A stretch of 35,962 bases of DNA, taken from IMG/VR virus record IMGVR_UViG_3300043409_001660, positions 1-35,962 of that record; one strand, written 5' to 3'. Of this stretch, positions 7,085 to 15,090 are shown piece after piece (positions within the stretch are counted from its first letter, which is position 1; each line of letters starts with the position of its first letter). Position numbers and translations under genes: made by a program. This DNA is from a virus. A model generated the notes under the pieces. It was given only the letters and a program-made list of their open reading frames with translations. It was not told the DNA's origin and did not search any database.

Positions 7085-7910
7085 GCCGTCTCTGCGTGCG
7101 ATTGTGCCAGCCAAAGACGAGGAACGACTTTATCGTTCCATGTCTGCGATTTTGTCGTCGTTCTGGTGGAGACTTCAGCCGATCTATAAAGCCAAATTTG
7201 CTATGGCGATGGGTCCGGTCCAGAAGCGGATGCCAGAACCGATCCGGGTTCAGCTCACCCACGATATCGAAGATCCTCTAATACGGCGATTCGTGCTCGA
7301 TATTGTGGGGATGTTTGACGCATCCGCCAGGCGAGCACGTGTCAAGGTCGGCCAGAAGGACGCGGATCAATGGGAGATCCGCAGTCAGTCGGTTTATGAG
7401 CAGATTAAGCAGCATGAAATCAAGCTGGCCGCATCGACCATCAATGACATGCAGGCCGCGACAGCAGACGAAGCCGAACGCATTGTTGAGCAGATGCGAA
7501 CCGAGCTGCTCGAAGGCCAGAAGGCAGGCGAAACGCTGGCGGCAAAAACCGAACGGCTTGCCAAGTTCTTCGCCGAAACAGCTCGATACAAGGCTCGCCG
7601 GATTGCGGTCACTGAATCGGCACGGGCACACAATTACGGCTATCTTGCGGGCACCGCAGATATGGACGTGGTCACAGGATACGAGTGGATCCTGTCGGAT
7701 GATGCCTGTGACGAATGTAAGCGGATCGGTCTGGTGGATGGTCGGCCAAGGCTTGTCAAAAAAGGATCACCGTTTGCGACAGGCCAGAGCAAAGACGAAT
7801 ATTACGCCACGGTTCAATGTCCTCCACTGCATCCCGGTTGCCGGTGTGCCGTAGCGGGCGTGCTGGATATCGAGCAACCTGAGAAATGGGATGACACTGT
7901 CAGCGGCTGA
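7041..7910 (+). CDS. Mu F-like/SPP1 gp7-like head morphogenesis protein
   Basis: Minor head protein of about 289 aa. A basic N-terminus leads into a long helical region, then RYKARRIAVTESARAHNYGYLAG, which is the conserved core of the family. The C-terminus has DACDECKR and CPPLHPGCRC, a Cys/His cluster typical of these proteins and suited to metal binding. GTG 7041 inside the end of the portal gene is the best start I find. An upstream TTG at 6972 would prepend a hydrophobic low-complexity stretch and looks wrong. These proteins sit in the head near the portal. Confidence 0.85.
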   Translation: MAKSKVRIKPKRPTKPSLRAIVPAKDEERLYRSMSAILSSFWWRLQPIYKAKFAMAMGPVQKRMPEPIRVQLTHDIEDPLIRRFVLDIVGMFDASARRARVKVGQKDADQWEIRSQSVYEQIKQHEIKLAASTINDMQAATADEAERIVEQMRTELLEGQKAGETLAAKTERLAKFFAETARYKARRIAVTESARAHNYGYLAGTADMDVVTGYEWILSDDACDECKRIGLVDGRPRLVKKGSPFATGQSKDEYYATVQCPPLHPGCRCAVAGVLDIEQPEKWDDTVSG

Positions 7911-7939
7911 TGATACACTGATGGAACCTTATTACTTAC
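7891..7939 (+). promoter_or_regulatory. Late promoter and leader motif, copy 3 (protease)
   Basis: This is the best formed copy. ATGACA (7891-7896) and TACACT (7914-7919) are separated by 17 bp, followed after 9 nt by TTATTACTTAC (7929-7939), 11 nt before the protease start. The -35 element lies inside the end of the preceding gene. Confidence 0.5.
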
Positions 7940-7950
7940 AGGGTTGCAAC

Positions 7951-8817
7951 ATGCTTAAGATGTCAGACATTACAGTGAAATCCAGCTCAGGCGGCTTTGA
8001 AGGCTACGCCAGCACGTTTTACACGCTGGACAAGGCGGGCGATGTCGTCATGCCTGGCTGTTACAAAGATGGCCTCAATGACTTCCTCGCTGATGGATTC
8101 ATCGGCGGATCCATGCACAACTGGACCGAGCCTCTGGGCAAATACACGGAAGCCTACGAGGACCGTAAAGGCCTGTACGTCAAGGGACAGTTCAGCGATG
8201 TGGACGCATCCAAGCAGATGCGAACCCTCATGCGTGACGGAGTGATCAAGAAACTCTCTGTTGGCATGGAACCACTCCAGACATCCATGGTCAGTCCTTA
8301 CGAGCTGGAGCAGATCTGGGAGCAGGCGGGTTATAAGCCTGACAAGGACGACCTGCGAAGGCTGAAGGCTTGCAAGACCATCCGCCTGATCGAGAAAGCC
8401 AAACTTCTGGAGGTTTCACCTGTGACGATTCCCGCGAACGATAACGCTCGCATCATGGCTTTCAAGTCTTGGGAGTCATGCCCACCCGCATTCAAAAACT
8501 TTGTCCAGCGTGCCCTGCAATCGGCTCGCCAGATGGTGGGTGCGGATCTCAAGGCTGGTCGAGTGCTCAGCTCAAAGAACGAGATGAAACTCCGAGCCAT
8601 GCTGGAAGTCTTATCCAGTGTGACAGAAGAGATTACCACCCTGGTCGGGCTGGTCAGTCAGTCCCAGATGGTGGAAGACGAGTCTGAAGAGACACCGGAG
8701 CACGAGCAGATGGAAACTCCTGAAGACGAGCAGACTGAAGACCAGGCCAAGAAGTCAGTCCCAGCGGGAGTGGTGGAAGCGGCTCGACTGAAACTGCTGA
8801 TGGAACTCTCCAAATGA
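7951..8817 (+). CDS. HK97-family prohead protease (peptidase U35/S78)
   Basis: This 289-aa maturation protease is expected to cut the scaffold-like delta domain from the capsid protein. The N-terminal half carries the fold: FEGYASTFYTLDKAGDVVMPG, MHNWTEPLGK with His56, and IKKLSVGMEP with Ser103, matching the catalytic His and Ser. The C-terminal third is charged, with an acidic Glu-rich tail (about 245-275), and may act as the scaffold part. I start at ATG 7951, after the promoter and AGGG. A longer frame from 7891 would overlap the promoter. In most HK97-type phages this gene is followed directly by the capsid gene; here 7 kb of other genes intervene. Confidence 0.9.
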   Translation: MLKMSDITVKSSSGGFEGYASTFYTLDKAGDVVMPGCYKDGLNDFLADGFIGGSMHNWTEPLGKYTEAYEDRKGLYVKGQFSDVDASKQMRTLMRDGVIKKLSVGMEPLQTSMVSPYELEQIWEQAGYKPDKDDLRRLKACKTIRLIEKAKLLEVSPVTIPANDNARIMAFKSWESCPPAFKNFVQRALQSARQMVGADLKAGRVLSSKNEMKLRAMLEVLSSVTEEITTLVGLVSQSQMVEDESEETPEHEQMETPEDEQTEDQAKKSVPAGVVEAARLKLLMELSK

Positions 8818-9176
8818 GCGCAGGTCTTTACACAATCAACGACATTGAACAGGGTGCCGACTGGGCCTTGTACTTGACGTTTCAAGAGGCAAACGGGACG
8901 GCCACGAACCTGACCGGATGTTCTCTGAGAATGAAGATCAAAACCGACTACACAAGCAACAACGGCACAACGGTCGCCAACCTGACATCCCCATCTGGCG
9001 GGATCTCGATCACATCGGCCATCAATGGCACGGTCACCTGCGCCATGCCTGCATCACAGACAGCCAACATCACGGCTGGCAATTACGTTTACGATCTGAA
9101 GCTGATCTCCAATACTGGCGCTGTGGACTATGAAATAAGGGGCGGGCTTGCAATCCTGCCGAGTGTGACCGAATGA
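8814..9176 (+). CDS. Phage virion-associated beta-sandwich protein, unknown role
   Basis: A 120-aa protein coupled by ATGA to both neighbours. The pattern of an N-terminal GADWALYLTF strand, LTGCSLRMKIK, ISITSAINGTVTCAMPASQTANITAGNYVYDLKLI and a final G-containing strand recurs in phage genes near tail fibres. It predicts an Ig-like or BppU-like beta-sandwich. The exact role is unknown. Position before the fibre gene suggests a structural or adaptor function. Confidence 0.7.
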   Translation: MSAGLYTINDIEQGADWALYLTFQEANGTATNLTGCSLRMKIKTDYTSNNGTTVANLTSPSGGISITSAINGTVTCAMPASQTANITAGNYVYDLKLISNTGAVDYEIRGGLAILPSVTE

Positions 9177-10795
9177 GCAACTCGATTGTCATCCGCAAGA
9201 ACTCCGGAAACAGCCTGACCATTGTTAAATCTGGGAGCGTTAGCACAACGCTGGTTCCAGCCACAAATACCACGCTCGGTGGGATCATCGTTGGGGATAA
9301 TCTGTCGATCACGGGCAACGGGGTGCTATCGGCCCAGCCGGGTGGCGTCACAGGGTTTAATAATCGCACAGGAAATGTATCGCTGACATCGAACGATGTG
9401 ACGACGGCTCTGGCATATATGCCATTAACTTCCACGACGCCTTACGGCAACATGTCGTTTACGGGGACATCAGCAGACAGTCCGTTTAACCTTAAGCTAG
9501 CAAACTCAAATGGATCTCGTTATGTTGGCATTGCTTCCGGTGGAAGCAATTACACTTACGGAAACGGAACAGTTGTACCGCAAGCCAGCTTTTTAGATTT
9601 CAACTGGGTCATTAATAACCCAAGGACAAACGGCCAGACAGATACTTACTACCCTTTCTTTAGGCTTTGGACTGACAGATCTTTCCCTGATATTAACGAG
9701 GCGTATCTTGGCTTGTACTACAATTACACGCCTAATGCGACCTCTGGGCCTTACTACAACTCTTCGTTAAGGGTGTACAAGACGAAGCTGGAGTTTTACG
9801 CATCTTCTTATACGTGGACAGATAACTCGCTGGTCACAAGGCTATACGCAGACAGTCGATACCTGACATCGGCCAATCTGACTCCATATCTGACAATTTC
9901 CGCTGCTGCTGCAACTTATCTTACATCCGCAAACCTGACCTTTGCCAACCTCACAGGCACGCCAACGACACTTGCTGGTTATGGCATCACTGACGGTTTA
10001 ACCTCGGCGAATCTGACTCCATACCTGACGATTTCCAGTGCCAACGCAACTTACTCAGTCTTGGGGCATACGCACAGCATCACCAACGTGACAGGCTTGC
10101 AAACCGCACTGGACGCCAAACTTGAGACAGCCAACTTCACCTATGCCAATATTACGGGCAAACCAACTCTCGCCAACGTGGCGACATCAGGTAGTTACGC
10201 AGATCTCACAGGTGCGCCAAACCTGACGGTCTATCTGACCACAGCCAATGCCACGGCGACTTATCAGCCTCTGGGCAACTATGCCACGACATCCTGCTTG
10301 ACGTTTGCGAACATCACTGGCAAGCCAACCACGCTATCAGGATACGGCATCACAGACGGCTACAGCACAAGCAACCCGTCCGGCTACATCACTGCTGGCG
10401 CAAACAGCTTCACAGGCGCGCAAAACCTTCAGGATAACGAGCTGATCAGAGCCAAACTTCGTGATTACAGCGAATCTGTCTCCAGCCCAGCGATCACCAG
10501 TGGAACGCTCACGCTGAATCTCGAAACGTCTAACATCTTCACGGTCAGCCTCAACGCAGCCATCACCACTATAACCATCACGAATGTTCCTGCAAGCGGT
10601 TCCGGTGCTTCATTCACTTTGATATTTACCGCAGACGGTACGCCCAGATCAGTCACTTGGCCTGCGGCAATCAAATGGGCTGGCGGCACTGCTCCAACAA
10701 TCACATCTGCGATAGGCAAAGCGGACTCGTTCGCATTCTTTAGCTCAGACGGTGGTACAAGCTGGCAGGGTTACGTTGGAGGTCAAAACTTCTGA
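9173..10795 (+). CDS. Tail fibre protein with GYGITDG repeats
   Basis: A 540-aa fibre-like protein rich in Thr, Ser, Asn and Gly. The central third has repeated units such as LTSANLTPYLTIS and TGTPTTLAGYGITDG (near residues 230-280 and 385-405). These repeats are common in phage tail fibres and form trimeric shafts. The N-terminus is a short SIVIRKNSGNSLTIVKSGS strand that could attach it to the tail. The C-terminal 100 residues look like a beta-rich tip. It is coupled to the previous gene by ATGA and to the next by a 1-bp overlap. It probably binds the host surface. Confidence 0.82.
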   Translation: MSNSIVIRKNSGNSLTIVKSGSVSTTLVPATNTTLGGIIVGDNLSITGNGVLSAQPGGVTGFNNRTGNVSLTSNDVTTALAYMPLTSTTPYGNMSFTGTSADSPFNLKLANSNGSRYVGIASGGSNYTYGNGTVVPQASFLDFNWVINNPRTNGQTDTYYPFFRLWTDRSFPDINEAYLGLYYNYTPNATSGPYYNSSLRVYKTKLEFYASSYTWTDNSLVTRLYADSRYLTSANLTPYLTISAAAATYLTSANLTFANLTGTPTTLAGYGITDGLTSANLTPYLTISSANATYSVLGHTHSITNVTGLQTALDAKLETANFTYANITGKPTLANVATSGSYADLTGAPNLTVYLTTANATATYQPLGNYATTSCLTFANITGKPTTLSGYGITDGYSTSNPSGYITAGANSFTGAQNLQDNELIRAKLRDYSESVSSPAITSGTLTLNLETSNIFTVSLNAAITTITITNVPASGSGASFTLIFTADGTPRSVTWPAAIKWAGGTAPTITSAIGKADSFAFFSSDGGTSWQGYVGGQNF

Positions 10796-12201
10796 TGTTA
10801 GCCAACATTATCCGCAATAGCAAAAAGTCTGTCGGTGGTGGTGGTGGAGGTATCGTCATAGATGGTGGCGACCCTTACTATTCAGCCGTTTCGCTGATGC
10901 TCAGCATGGATGGGACGAATGGATCGACCACGTTCACGGATAGCAGTTTAAATGCACTGACGGTGACGGCAACAGGCAACGCTCAAATATCCACAACCCA
11001 GAGCAAGTATGGTGGGGCAAGCGGATACTTTGATGGGACGGGCGATTATCTCACCCTAACAGATTCCACACAGTTTAACTTTGGCTCTGGTGATTGGACG
11101 GTAGAATTCTGGTTTTACAACTCAAATTCCGCAGACCAAAACAAGTGCTTGATAGCTTTGAATGACAACAGCAATCTCTATGCGGGCATCCGAGTCTACT
11201 ATAATTCTTCAAATGCGTTAGACACCTTAATTTCCGCAACCGGAACTTCATGGTCGGTAATCTCTAATAATGCTTCGGCTAATAGCGTCACGAAAAATGC
11301 GTGGCATCACTATGCCATTGTGCGTACCGGAAGCACGTTGAAGACGTTTTTAAATGGCGTACAGTACATGACGGACAAGACCATTTCAGGGTCAGTTTTT
11401 TCGTCGTCAACTCATTTGGTTGCGGCAGTAAGAAACGGTGGAACTGCAATCGACACATTTAACGGCTACATCGACGACCTCAGAATCTCCCGATTCGCTC
11501 GCTACGTCTCCAATTTTACGCCTCCCACAGCAGCATTGCCAACCTATCAGTCATCTACAGTGGCCGATCCATACTACAATTACACATCGCTCCTGCTGCA
11601 CATGGACGGGGCAAATGCATCGACAAACTTTGTGGATTCTGGGCCGAATGCACTGGCAGTGACTGCTGTTGGGAATGCACAGGTCAGTACGGCACAGAGT
11701 AAATACGGTGCGGCAAGTGGATATTTTGATGGTAGCGGGGATTATTTAACAACTCCAGCAAATTCTATAGTTCTGGGAAGCGGTGATTGGACTATTGAAT
11801 TCTGGCTGTTCCTAAACAACAGTGTTGCAAGCAATCTGATCGACCAAAGAAACACGGGATCGCAATTAGCCCCATCTATCTATTATAACGGATCTTCAAT
11901 TCGATATTTAACCCTTGGGGCAGATCGGATAATCGGGCCTAGCTTGCCATTGAATCAGTGGCATCACATCGCTGTAGTCAAGGCAAGTTCCCAGACAAAA
12001 ATGTACGTAAACGGGACTCAAACTGGATCAACGTATGCGGATTCAAACAATTACATCGGGCCAAACTTTGCAATCGGGGCTTATCAACCGCTAGGCAACA
12101 CGCCTCCAAACGGCTACATTGACGACCTCCGCATCACAAAAGGCGTTGCCAGATACACCTCAGCATTCACGCCACCGGCATCCGCATTCCCTAACGCATA
12201 A
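10795..12201 (+). CDS. Two-domain LamG (concanavalin A-like) protein, likely receptor binding
   Basis: This 468-aa protein has a short Gly-rich linker (GGGGGG near residue 16) followed by two LamG/ConA-like domains, about residues 28-245 and 257-465. Each carries GYFDGxGDYLT, GSGDWTxEFW, WHHxAxVK/R and a closing DDLRIxxxxARY motif. The two copies are related at DNA level too, so they arose by internal duplication. Such domains bind glycans. Next to a tail fibre gene this is probably the host-binding module. No signal peptide is visible. Confidence 0.82.
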   Translation: MLANIIRNSKKSVGGGGGGIVIDGGDPYYSAVSLMLSMDGTNGSTTFTDSSLNALTVTATGNAQISTTQSKYGGASGYFDGTGDYLTLTDSTQFNFGSGDWTVEFWFYNSNSADQNKCLIALNDNSNLYAGIRVYYNSSNALDTLISATGTSWSVISNNASANSVTKNAWHHYAIVRTGSTLKTFLNGVQYMTDKTISGSVFSSSTHLVAAVRNGGTAIDTFNGYIDDLRISRFARYVSNFTPPTAALPTYQSSTVADPYYNYTSLLLHMDGANASTNFVDSGPNALAVTAVGNAQVSTAQSKYGAASGYFDGSGDYLTTPANSIVLGSGDWTIEFWLFLNNSVASNLIDQRNTGSQLAPSIYYNGSSIRYLTLGADRIIGPSLPLNQWHHIAVVKASSQTKMYVNGTQTGSTYADSNNYIGPNFAIGAYQPLGNTPPNGYIDDLRITKGVARYTSAFTPPASAFPNA

Positions 12202-12210
12202 GGTGCAATC

Positions 12211-12789
12211 ATGCAATATTGCCAAGTCAGTCCAAGCGGTCAAATCTCCGGCCCGCAATGGCTCCCACAGTCATTTACGACTGTCAGCAATTTCAACGCG
12301 CTCGATGACGCATCACTGGCGACATATGGCTATTACCCATACAACCAGTCGCCCATTCCAAGCTACAACCCTGCCACGCAGAGGATTCAGCAATCATTCA
12401 CGTTTGATGGCACATCTGTATCAGATATATGGACAGTCGTTGATCTGACGGCAGAAGAACAAACTGCTTACGTGGTGGCTCGACTCACCGAAATCGGTAA
12501 CGGAATCGGCTCATTCTTGGATCAGCAGGTCTCTGTCAAGCAATACGACAGCATCCTGTCGGCTACAAGCTGGACGCTTTCCAACATCACGACCTATAAG
12601 TCAGAGGGTGAAGCAGCAACAGCCTATCGGGATAGTGTCTGGGGTCAGTTCTACGATATGGTTCAGGCTGTTCAGGCGGGTACTCAGGCAGTCCCCACAG
12701 TGGGCGAGTTCTTTGCAACAATCCCTCCTCTCTGGCCTGTAAACAACGGCAACGGAACATCCAACGGAACAGCCAACGGGCCAATCTGA
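12211..12789 (+). CDS. Tail-fibre-associated protein, unknown
   Basis: A 192-aa protein directly after the LamG gene. Its middle reads DIWTVVDLTAEEQTAYVVARLTEIGNGIGSFLDQQV, similar in style to short phage proteins that follow fibre genes, where a WxVxDLTxEE segment is common. The C-terminus is a low-complexity Asn/Gly/Thr tail. It may be a fibre chaperone or a small virion protein. The call rests on position and weak pattern only. Confidence 0.6.
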   Translation: MQYCQVSPSGQISGPQWLPQSFTTVSNFNALDDASLATYGYYPYNQSPIPSYNPATQRIQQSFTFDGTSVSDIWTVVDLTAEEQTAYVVARLTEIGNGIGSFLDQQVSVKQYDSILSATSWTLSNITTYKSEGEAATAYRDSVWGQFYDMVQAVQAGTQAVPTVGEFFATIPPLWPVNNGNGTSNGTANGPI

Positions 12790-12998
12790 TGACCTTCAAC
12801 GCCGCCGCCAAGAACTTTGTCTTCCTGATCACAGTTGCCATCGTGCTGCTGTTGGTTGATCTGATCAAATGGCAAAGCGGCGGCACAACTTGGTCTGAAG
12901 CAATCTGGGAAGTCAATCAGCACTCTCTAGGCTTTGCACTCGGCATCGGCGTTGTACTGGGACACTGTTTTACCGTTCCGAAGGGGCTTGATAAATGA
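12789..12998 (+). CDS. Small membrane protein, 69 aa (holin-like candidate 1)
   Basis: It starts at ATG 12789, overlapping the previous stop. A strong transmembrane segment spans about residues 9-26 (FVFLITVAIVLLLVDLI) and a weaker one about 46-62 (SLGFALGIGVVLGHCF). This two-span layout and size suits a holin, but many phage membrane proteins look alike. The next gene overlaps its end by 4 bp. Confidence 0.6.
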   Translation: MTFNAAAKNFVFLITVAIVLLLVDLIKWQSGGTTWSEAIWEVNQHSLGFALGIGVVLGHCFTVPKGLDK

Positions 12999-13240
12999 CC
13001 GGAAAAGAACTGCTCGACTGGCTCCGAGGCAAACGCAAGCCAACGCCCGAAGAACTGGCCCAACGAGCGGCACGACAAGCCGCAATTGAGCGATATGCAG
13101 CAGATAGTAAGCGTCACGCCCAGTTGCTCACTCAATTGATCAATACCCCTGCTCCAGTGCTTCAAAACTATCTGGATGATCCAAATTATCGTTGGAATCC
13201 ATCAGTGATCCCAGTGCCACCCAAACCAAGGCCAATCTGA
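12995..13240 (+). CDS. Hypothetical small basic protein, 81 aa
   Basis: A charged helical N-terminal region (DWLRGKRKPTPEELAQRAARQAAIERYAADSKR) is followed by a Pro-rich tail ending VPPKPRPI. It is coupled to both neighbours by overlaps. No recognised domain. It lies in the cluster of small membrane and nuclease genes. Confidence 0.6.
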   Translation: MTGKELLDWLRGKRKPTPEELAQRAARQAAIERYAADSKRHAQLLTQLINTPAPVLQNYLDDPNYRWNPSVIPVPPKPRPI

Positions 13241-13593
13241 TGCTTCCAGTCGTCAACTACACCTATGCAGCAAGGCTCGAGCGAATCATTGACGGTGATA
13301 CCGCTGTTCTGGTGATAGACTTGGGCTTTGACGTATCAACGCATCAACATGTGAGGCTCAAAGGCTACAACGCTCCTGAAATGCACAAGACGCACGCAGC
13401 AGACGGCATCAGGGCCAAAGCTGAACTAGAAATGCTGCTCTCAGGCAAGCAATTGGTGATCACGACGACCCAGGACTTTCAACAGACCTTTGCCAGATAC
13501 TTGGCGGATGTGTACGTGATCCATCAAACCGGCATCGAATCCGTTTCTGAACATATGATCCAGGCTGGATTCAACGTCCCACAAGGAGATTGA
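13240..13593 (+). CDS. Staphylococcal-nuclease-like (thermonuclease) protein
   Basis: A 117-aa SNase-fold protein with IIDGDTAVL (Asp18, Asp20), VRLKGYNAPEM (Arg39, Glu47) and FARYLADV (Arg86). These correspond to the calcium-binding acids and the Arg35/Glu43/Arg87 catalytic set of staphylococcal nuclease, so activity is likely. I start at ATG 13240, overlapping the previous stop; a longer in-frame reading from 13192 lies inside the upstream gene. No signal peptide is visible, so if secreted it would need another route. Its job among small membrane proteins is unclear: host DNA degradation, entry or lysis are all possible. Confidence 0.85.
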   Translation: MLPVVNYTYAARLERIIDGDTAVLVIDLGFDVSTHQHVRLKGYNAPEMHKTHAADGIRAKAELEMLLSGKQLVITTTQDFQQTFARYLADVYVIHQTGIESVSEHMIQAGFNVPQGD

Positions 13594-13595
13594 CC

Positions 13596-13862
13596 ATGGG
13601 CGAAGACCAACTCAAAGAGCTGCCTCCGATACAGGGCTATGTCAATCTCCAGGAGCTGCGGGCGATTGCCCTGAAAACACTGGGCGCAAGCTCATTCCTG
13701 AACATCTTCCTACTTGTCGTTGTCGGCATGTTTTCTGAGGCTCACAAGTGGTACATCGGCCCTGGAGCCGCAGTTGTGATCCCTGTCCTGACCATGATCG
13801 CTTCAATGATTCAGGCCCGCATTGTCAGCCTGAAATACCTGAAGGACGGTGAGCCGCGATGA
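13596..13862 (+). CDS. Small two-span membrane protein (holin-like candidate 2)
   Basis: It starts at ATG 13596 behind AAGGAGA, a strong ribosome site that decides the start. The 88-aa protein has two hydrophobic segments, about residues 30-46 (SSFLNIFLLVVVGMF) and 53-72 (GPGAAVVIPVLTMIASMIQA), and a basic C-terminus. This is compatible with a class II holin. It is coupled by ATGA to another membrane protein, so the two may work as a pair. Confidence 0.65.
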   Translation: MGEDQLKELPPIQGYVNLQELRAIALKTLGASSFLNIFLLVVVGMFSEAHKWYIGPGAAVVIPVLTMIASMIQARIVSLKYLKDGEPR

Positions 13863-14146
13863 ACCCGCCAGACGAACATCAATTCCGCGATTTGGGATGG
13901 TTGGCTGCTCCTGCATGGATGCTCTTCTCGTTCATCGAGATTGCAGGTGCGATCGCCGAAGGGAAAGGCCAGAACTACATTCATCACCTGATTGATGTTT
14001 CCCCAGGACTTGTTGCCGCTGGCATCGGTGTCCTGCACTGGTACTCCATCAAAGAATATCGCAAAGCCAAACTGGAGAACGATCTGAAGATCGCCCAGAT
14101 TGAATCGGTCTCCCGCCGCCGATCCGGCCCATCGTCGGGAGACTGA
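13859..14146 (+). CDS. Small two-span membrane protein (holin-like candidate 3)
   Basis: A 95-aa protein starting within the previous stop. Hydrophobic segments lie near residues 13-33 (GWLAAPAWMLFSFIEIAGAIA) and 45-62 (IDVSPGLVAAGIGVLHW), followed by a charged helical C-terminus (KEYRKAKLENDLKIAQIES). It may pair with the 13596 product as holin/antiholin or spanin-like partners. I do not recognise a family. Confidence 0.6.
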   Translation: MNPPDEHQFRDLGWLAAPAWMLFSFIEIAGAIAEGKGQNYIHHLIDVSPGLVAAGIGVLHWYSIKEYRKAKLENDLKIAQIESVSRRRSGPSSGD

Positions 14147-14183
14147 AGGGTCGGATTTCTACTCTAAACAGAAAGGCAACATC

Positions 14184-14414
14184 ATGTTCGCAGAATTTGT
14201 CATCTTTTCAGCTCAATCCTGTCAGTCTGGACAATGTCCAAAGCAGACAGTCACGACAACCACCACAATCGAGCAAAAAGAGGTCAAGGTTCAATTCCTG
14301 CCTCCCCGACCAATCAACGGCAAACCCCGGCCACCAAGATTCCTCTTGGCCAAACCTCGCGGCTTGTTTGGCCCCAAGGCGATCTATCTTTATGAAGTGG
14401 AAGCCAGCAAATGA
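14184..14414 (+). CDS. Hypothetical protein with SCQSGQC cysteine pair
   Basis: A 76-aa protein starting at ATG 14184 behind AAAGG. The N-terminal MFAEFVIFSAQSCQSGQC is followed by a Thr-rich run and a Pro/Arg-rich half. Short SCxSGQC pairs occur in small secreted planctomycete proteins, as far as I recall, which would make this a host-like element. A signal peptide is not clear. Function unknown. Confidence 0.5.
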   Translation: MFAEFVIFSAQSCQSGQCPKQTVTTTTTIEQKEVKVQFLPPRPINGKPRPPRFLLAKPRGLFGPKAIYLYEVEASK

Positions 14415-14599
14415 TCAGCAAGATCGTCATCCGGTTGTTGACTCCGATCATCGTGGAAGTGATCCGCGAGTTGCTCTCCAAACTGGCTAACGGCGAGCTG
14501 GTGAGCATCGACGAATCCAGCGTCAAAGCTGCGATGAATCAGCGCGAAGATTCAATTCAGGCCCAGCTCAAATCTGTGCAATGGGAGGTTGGACTTTGA
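14411..14599 (+). CDS. Hypothetical short protein, 62 aa
   Basis: It is coupled by ATGA to the gene before and overlaps the one after. The N-terminal half is an amphipathic or hydrophobic helix (ISKIVIRLLTPIIVEVIRELLSKL) and the rest is polar. It could associate with membranes. No family recognised. Confidence 0.5.
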   Translation: MISKIVIRLLTPIIVEVIRELLSKLANGELVSIDESSVKAAMNQREDSIQAQLKSVQWEVGL

Positions 14600-15090
14600 T
14601 CAGTCTTCTGATCGCAGTTCTGCTCGCTCAACAACCTATTCCCTCGACTCTGGTTCCGCCAGCAGCCGAGGAACGGGTCGTATTTAGCCACGCTGGCTAC
14701 ACCTACTTTGTGGGGAAGTCCAGCGGATCTGTCATCGCCATCGAGCAAGGTGGTGTTCGACCTATCCCGCCACCAGTACCAGACGAGGACGCGAAGCCTC
14801 AGCCGGTCACTGGAATCAAGTGGTTTTCGGTTGTTGTGGATGAATCCAAGCCGGAGCAACAAGCATGGCGAACCGATCCAGAGATCCGCAAGGCACTGGA
14901 ATCGCGTGGGATCCAGTATCGCTCGTACATCGCAGGGGAAACGGACATCGACAGGCTCGGGTTTCAGTCCATCGTTGGACAGATCGGTTTACCGACCGTC
15001 ATTTTGCAGGATCAAAACGGCAAGATCGTCAAGTCAGTCAGTCCCAAAACTAAAACTGACATCTTGAATCTTGTGGAGGTGATCAAATGA
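14596..15090 (+). CDS. Exported thioredoxin-like domain protein
   Basis: A protein of about 164 aa with a hydrophobic N-terminus (ISLLIAVLLAQQ) that looks like a signal peptide. After a Pro-rich linker, the C-terminal half (from GIKWFSVVVDESKPEQQAW to the end) has a thioredoxin-like order with a cis-Pro-like GLPTVILQDQNGK segment. There is no CxxC, so redox activity is unlikely. I prefer TTG 14596 because GGAGG at 14584-14588 precedes it and it overlaps the previous stop as TTGA. ATG 14581 is the alternative. It is coupled to the cysteine peptidase gene. Confidence 0.6.
   Translation: MISLLIAVLLAQQPIPSTLVPPAAEERVVFSHAGYTYFVGKSSGSVIAIEQGGVRPIPPPVPDEDAKPQPVTGIKWFSVVVDESKPEQQAWRTDPEIRKALESRGIQYRSYIAGETDIDRLGFQSIVGQIGLPTVILQDQNGKIVKSVSPKTKTDILNLVEVIK

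Noticed and set aside
9173-12201. Diversity-generating retroelement acting on the fibre or LamG genes
   Set aside because: No reverse transcriptase gene or template repeat was found. The LamG repeats are diverged duplicates of whole domains.
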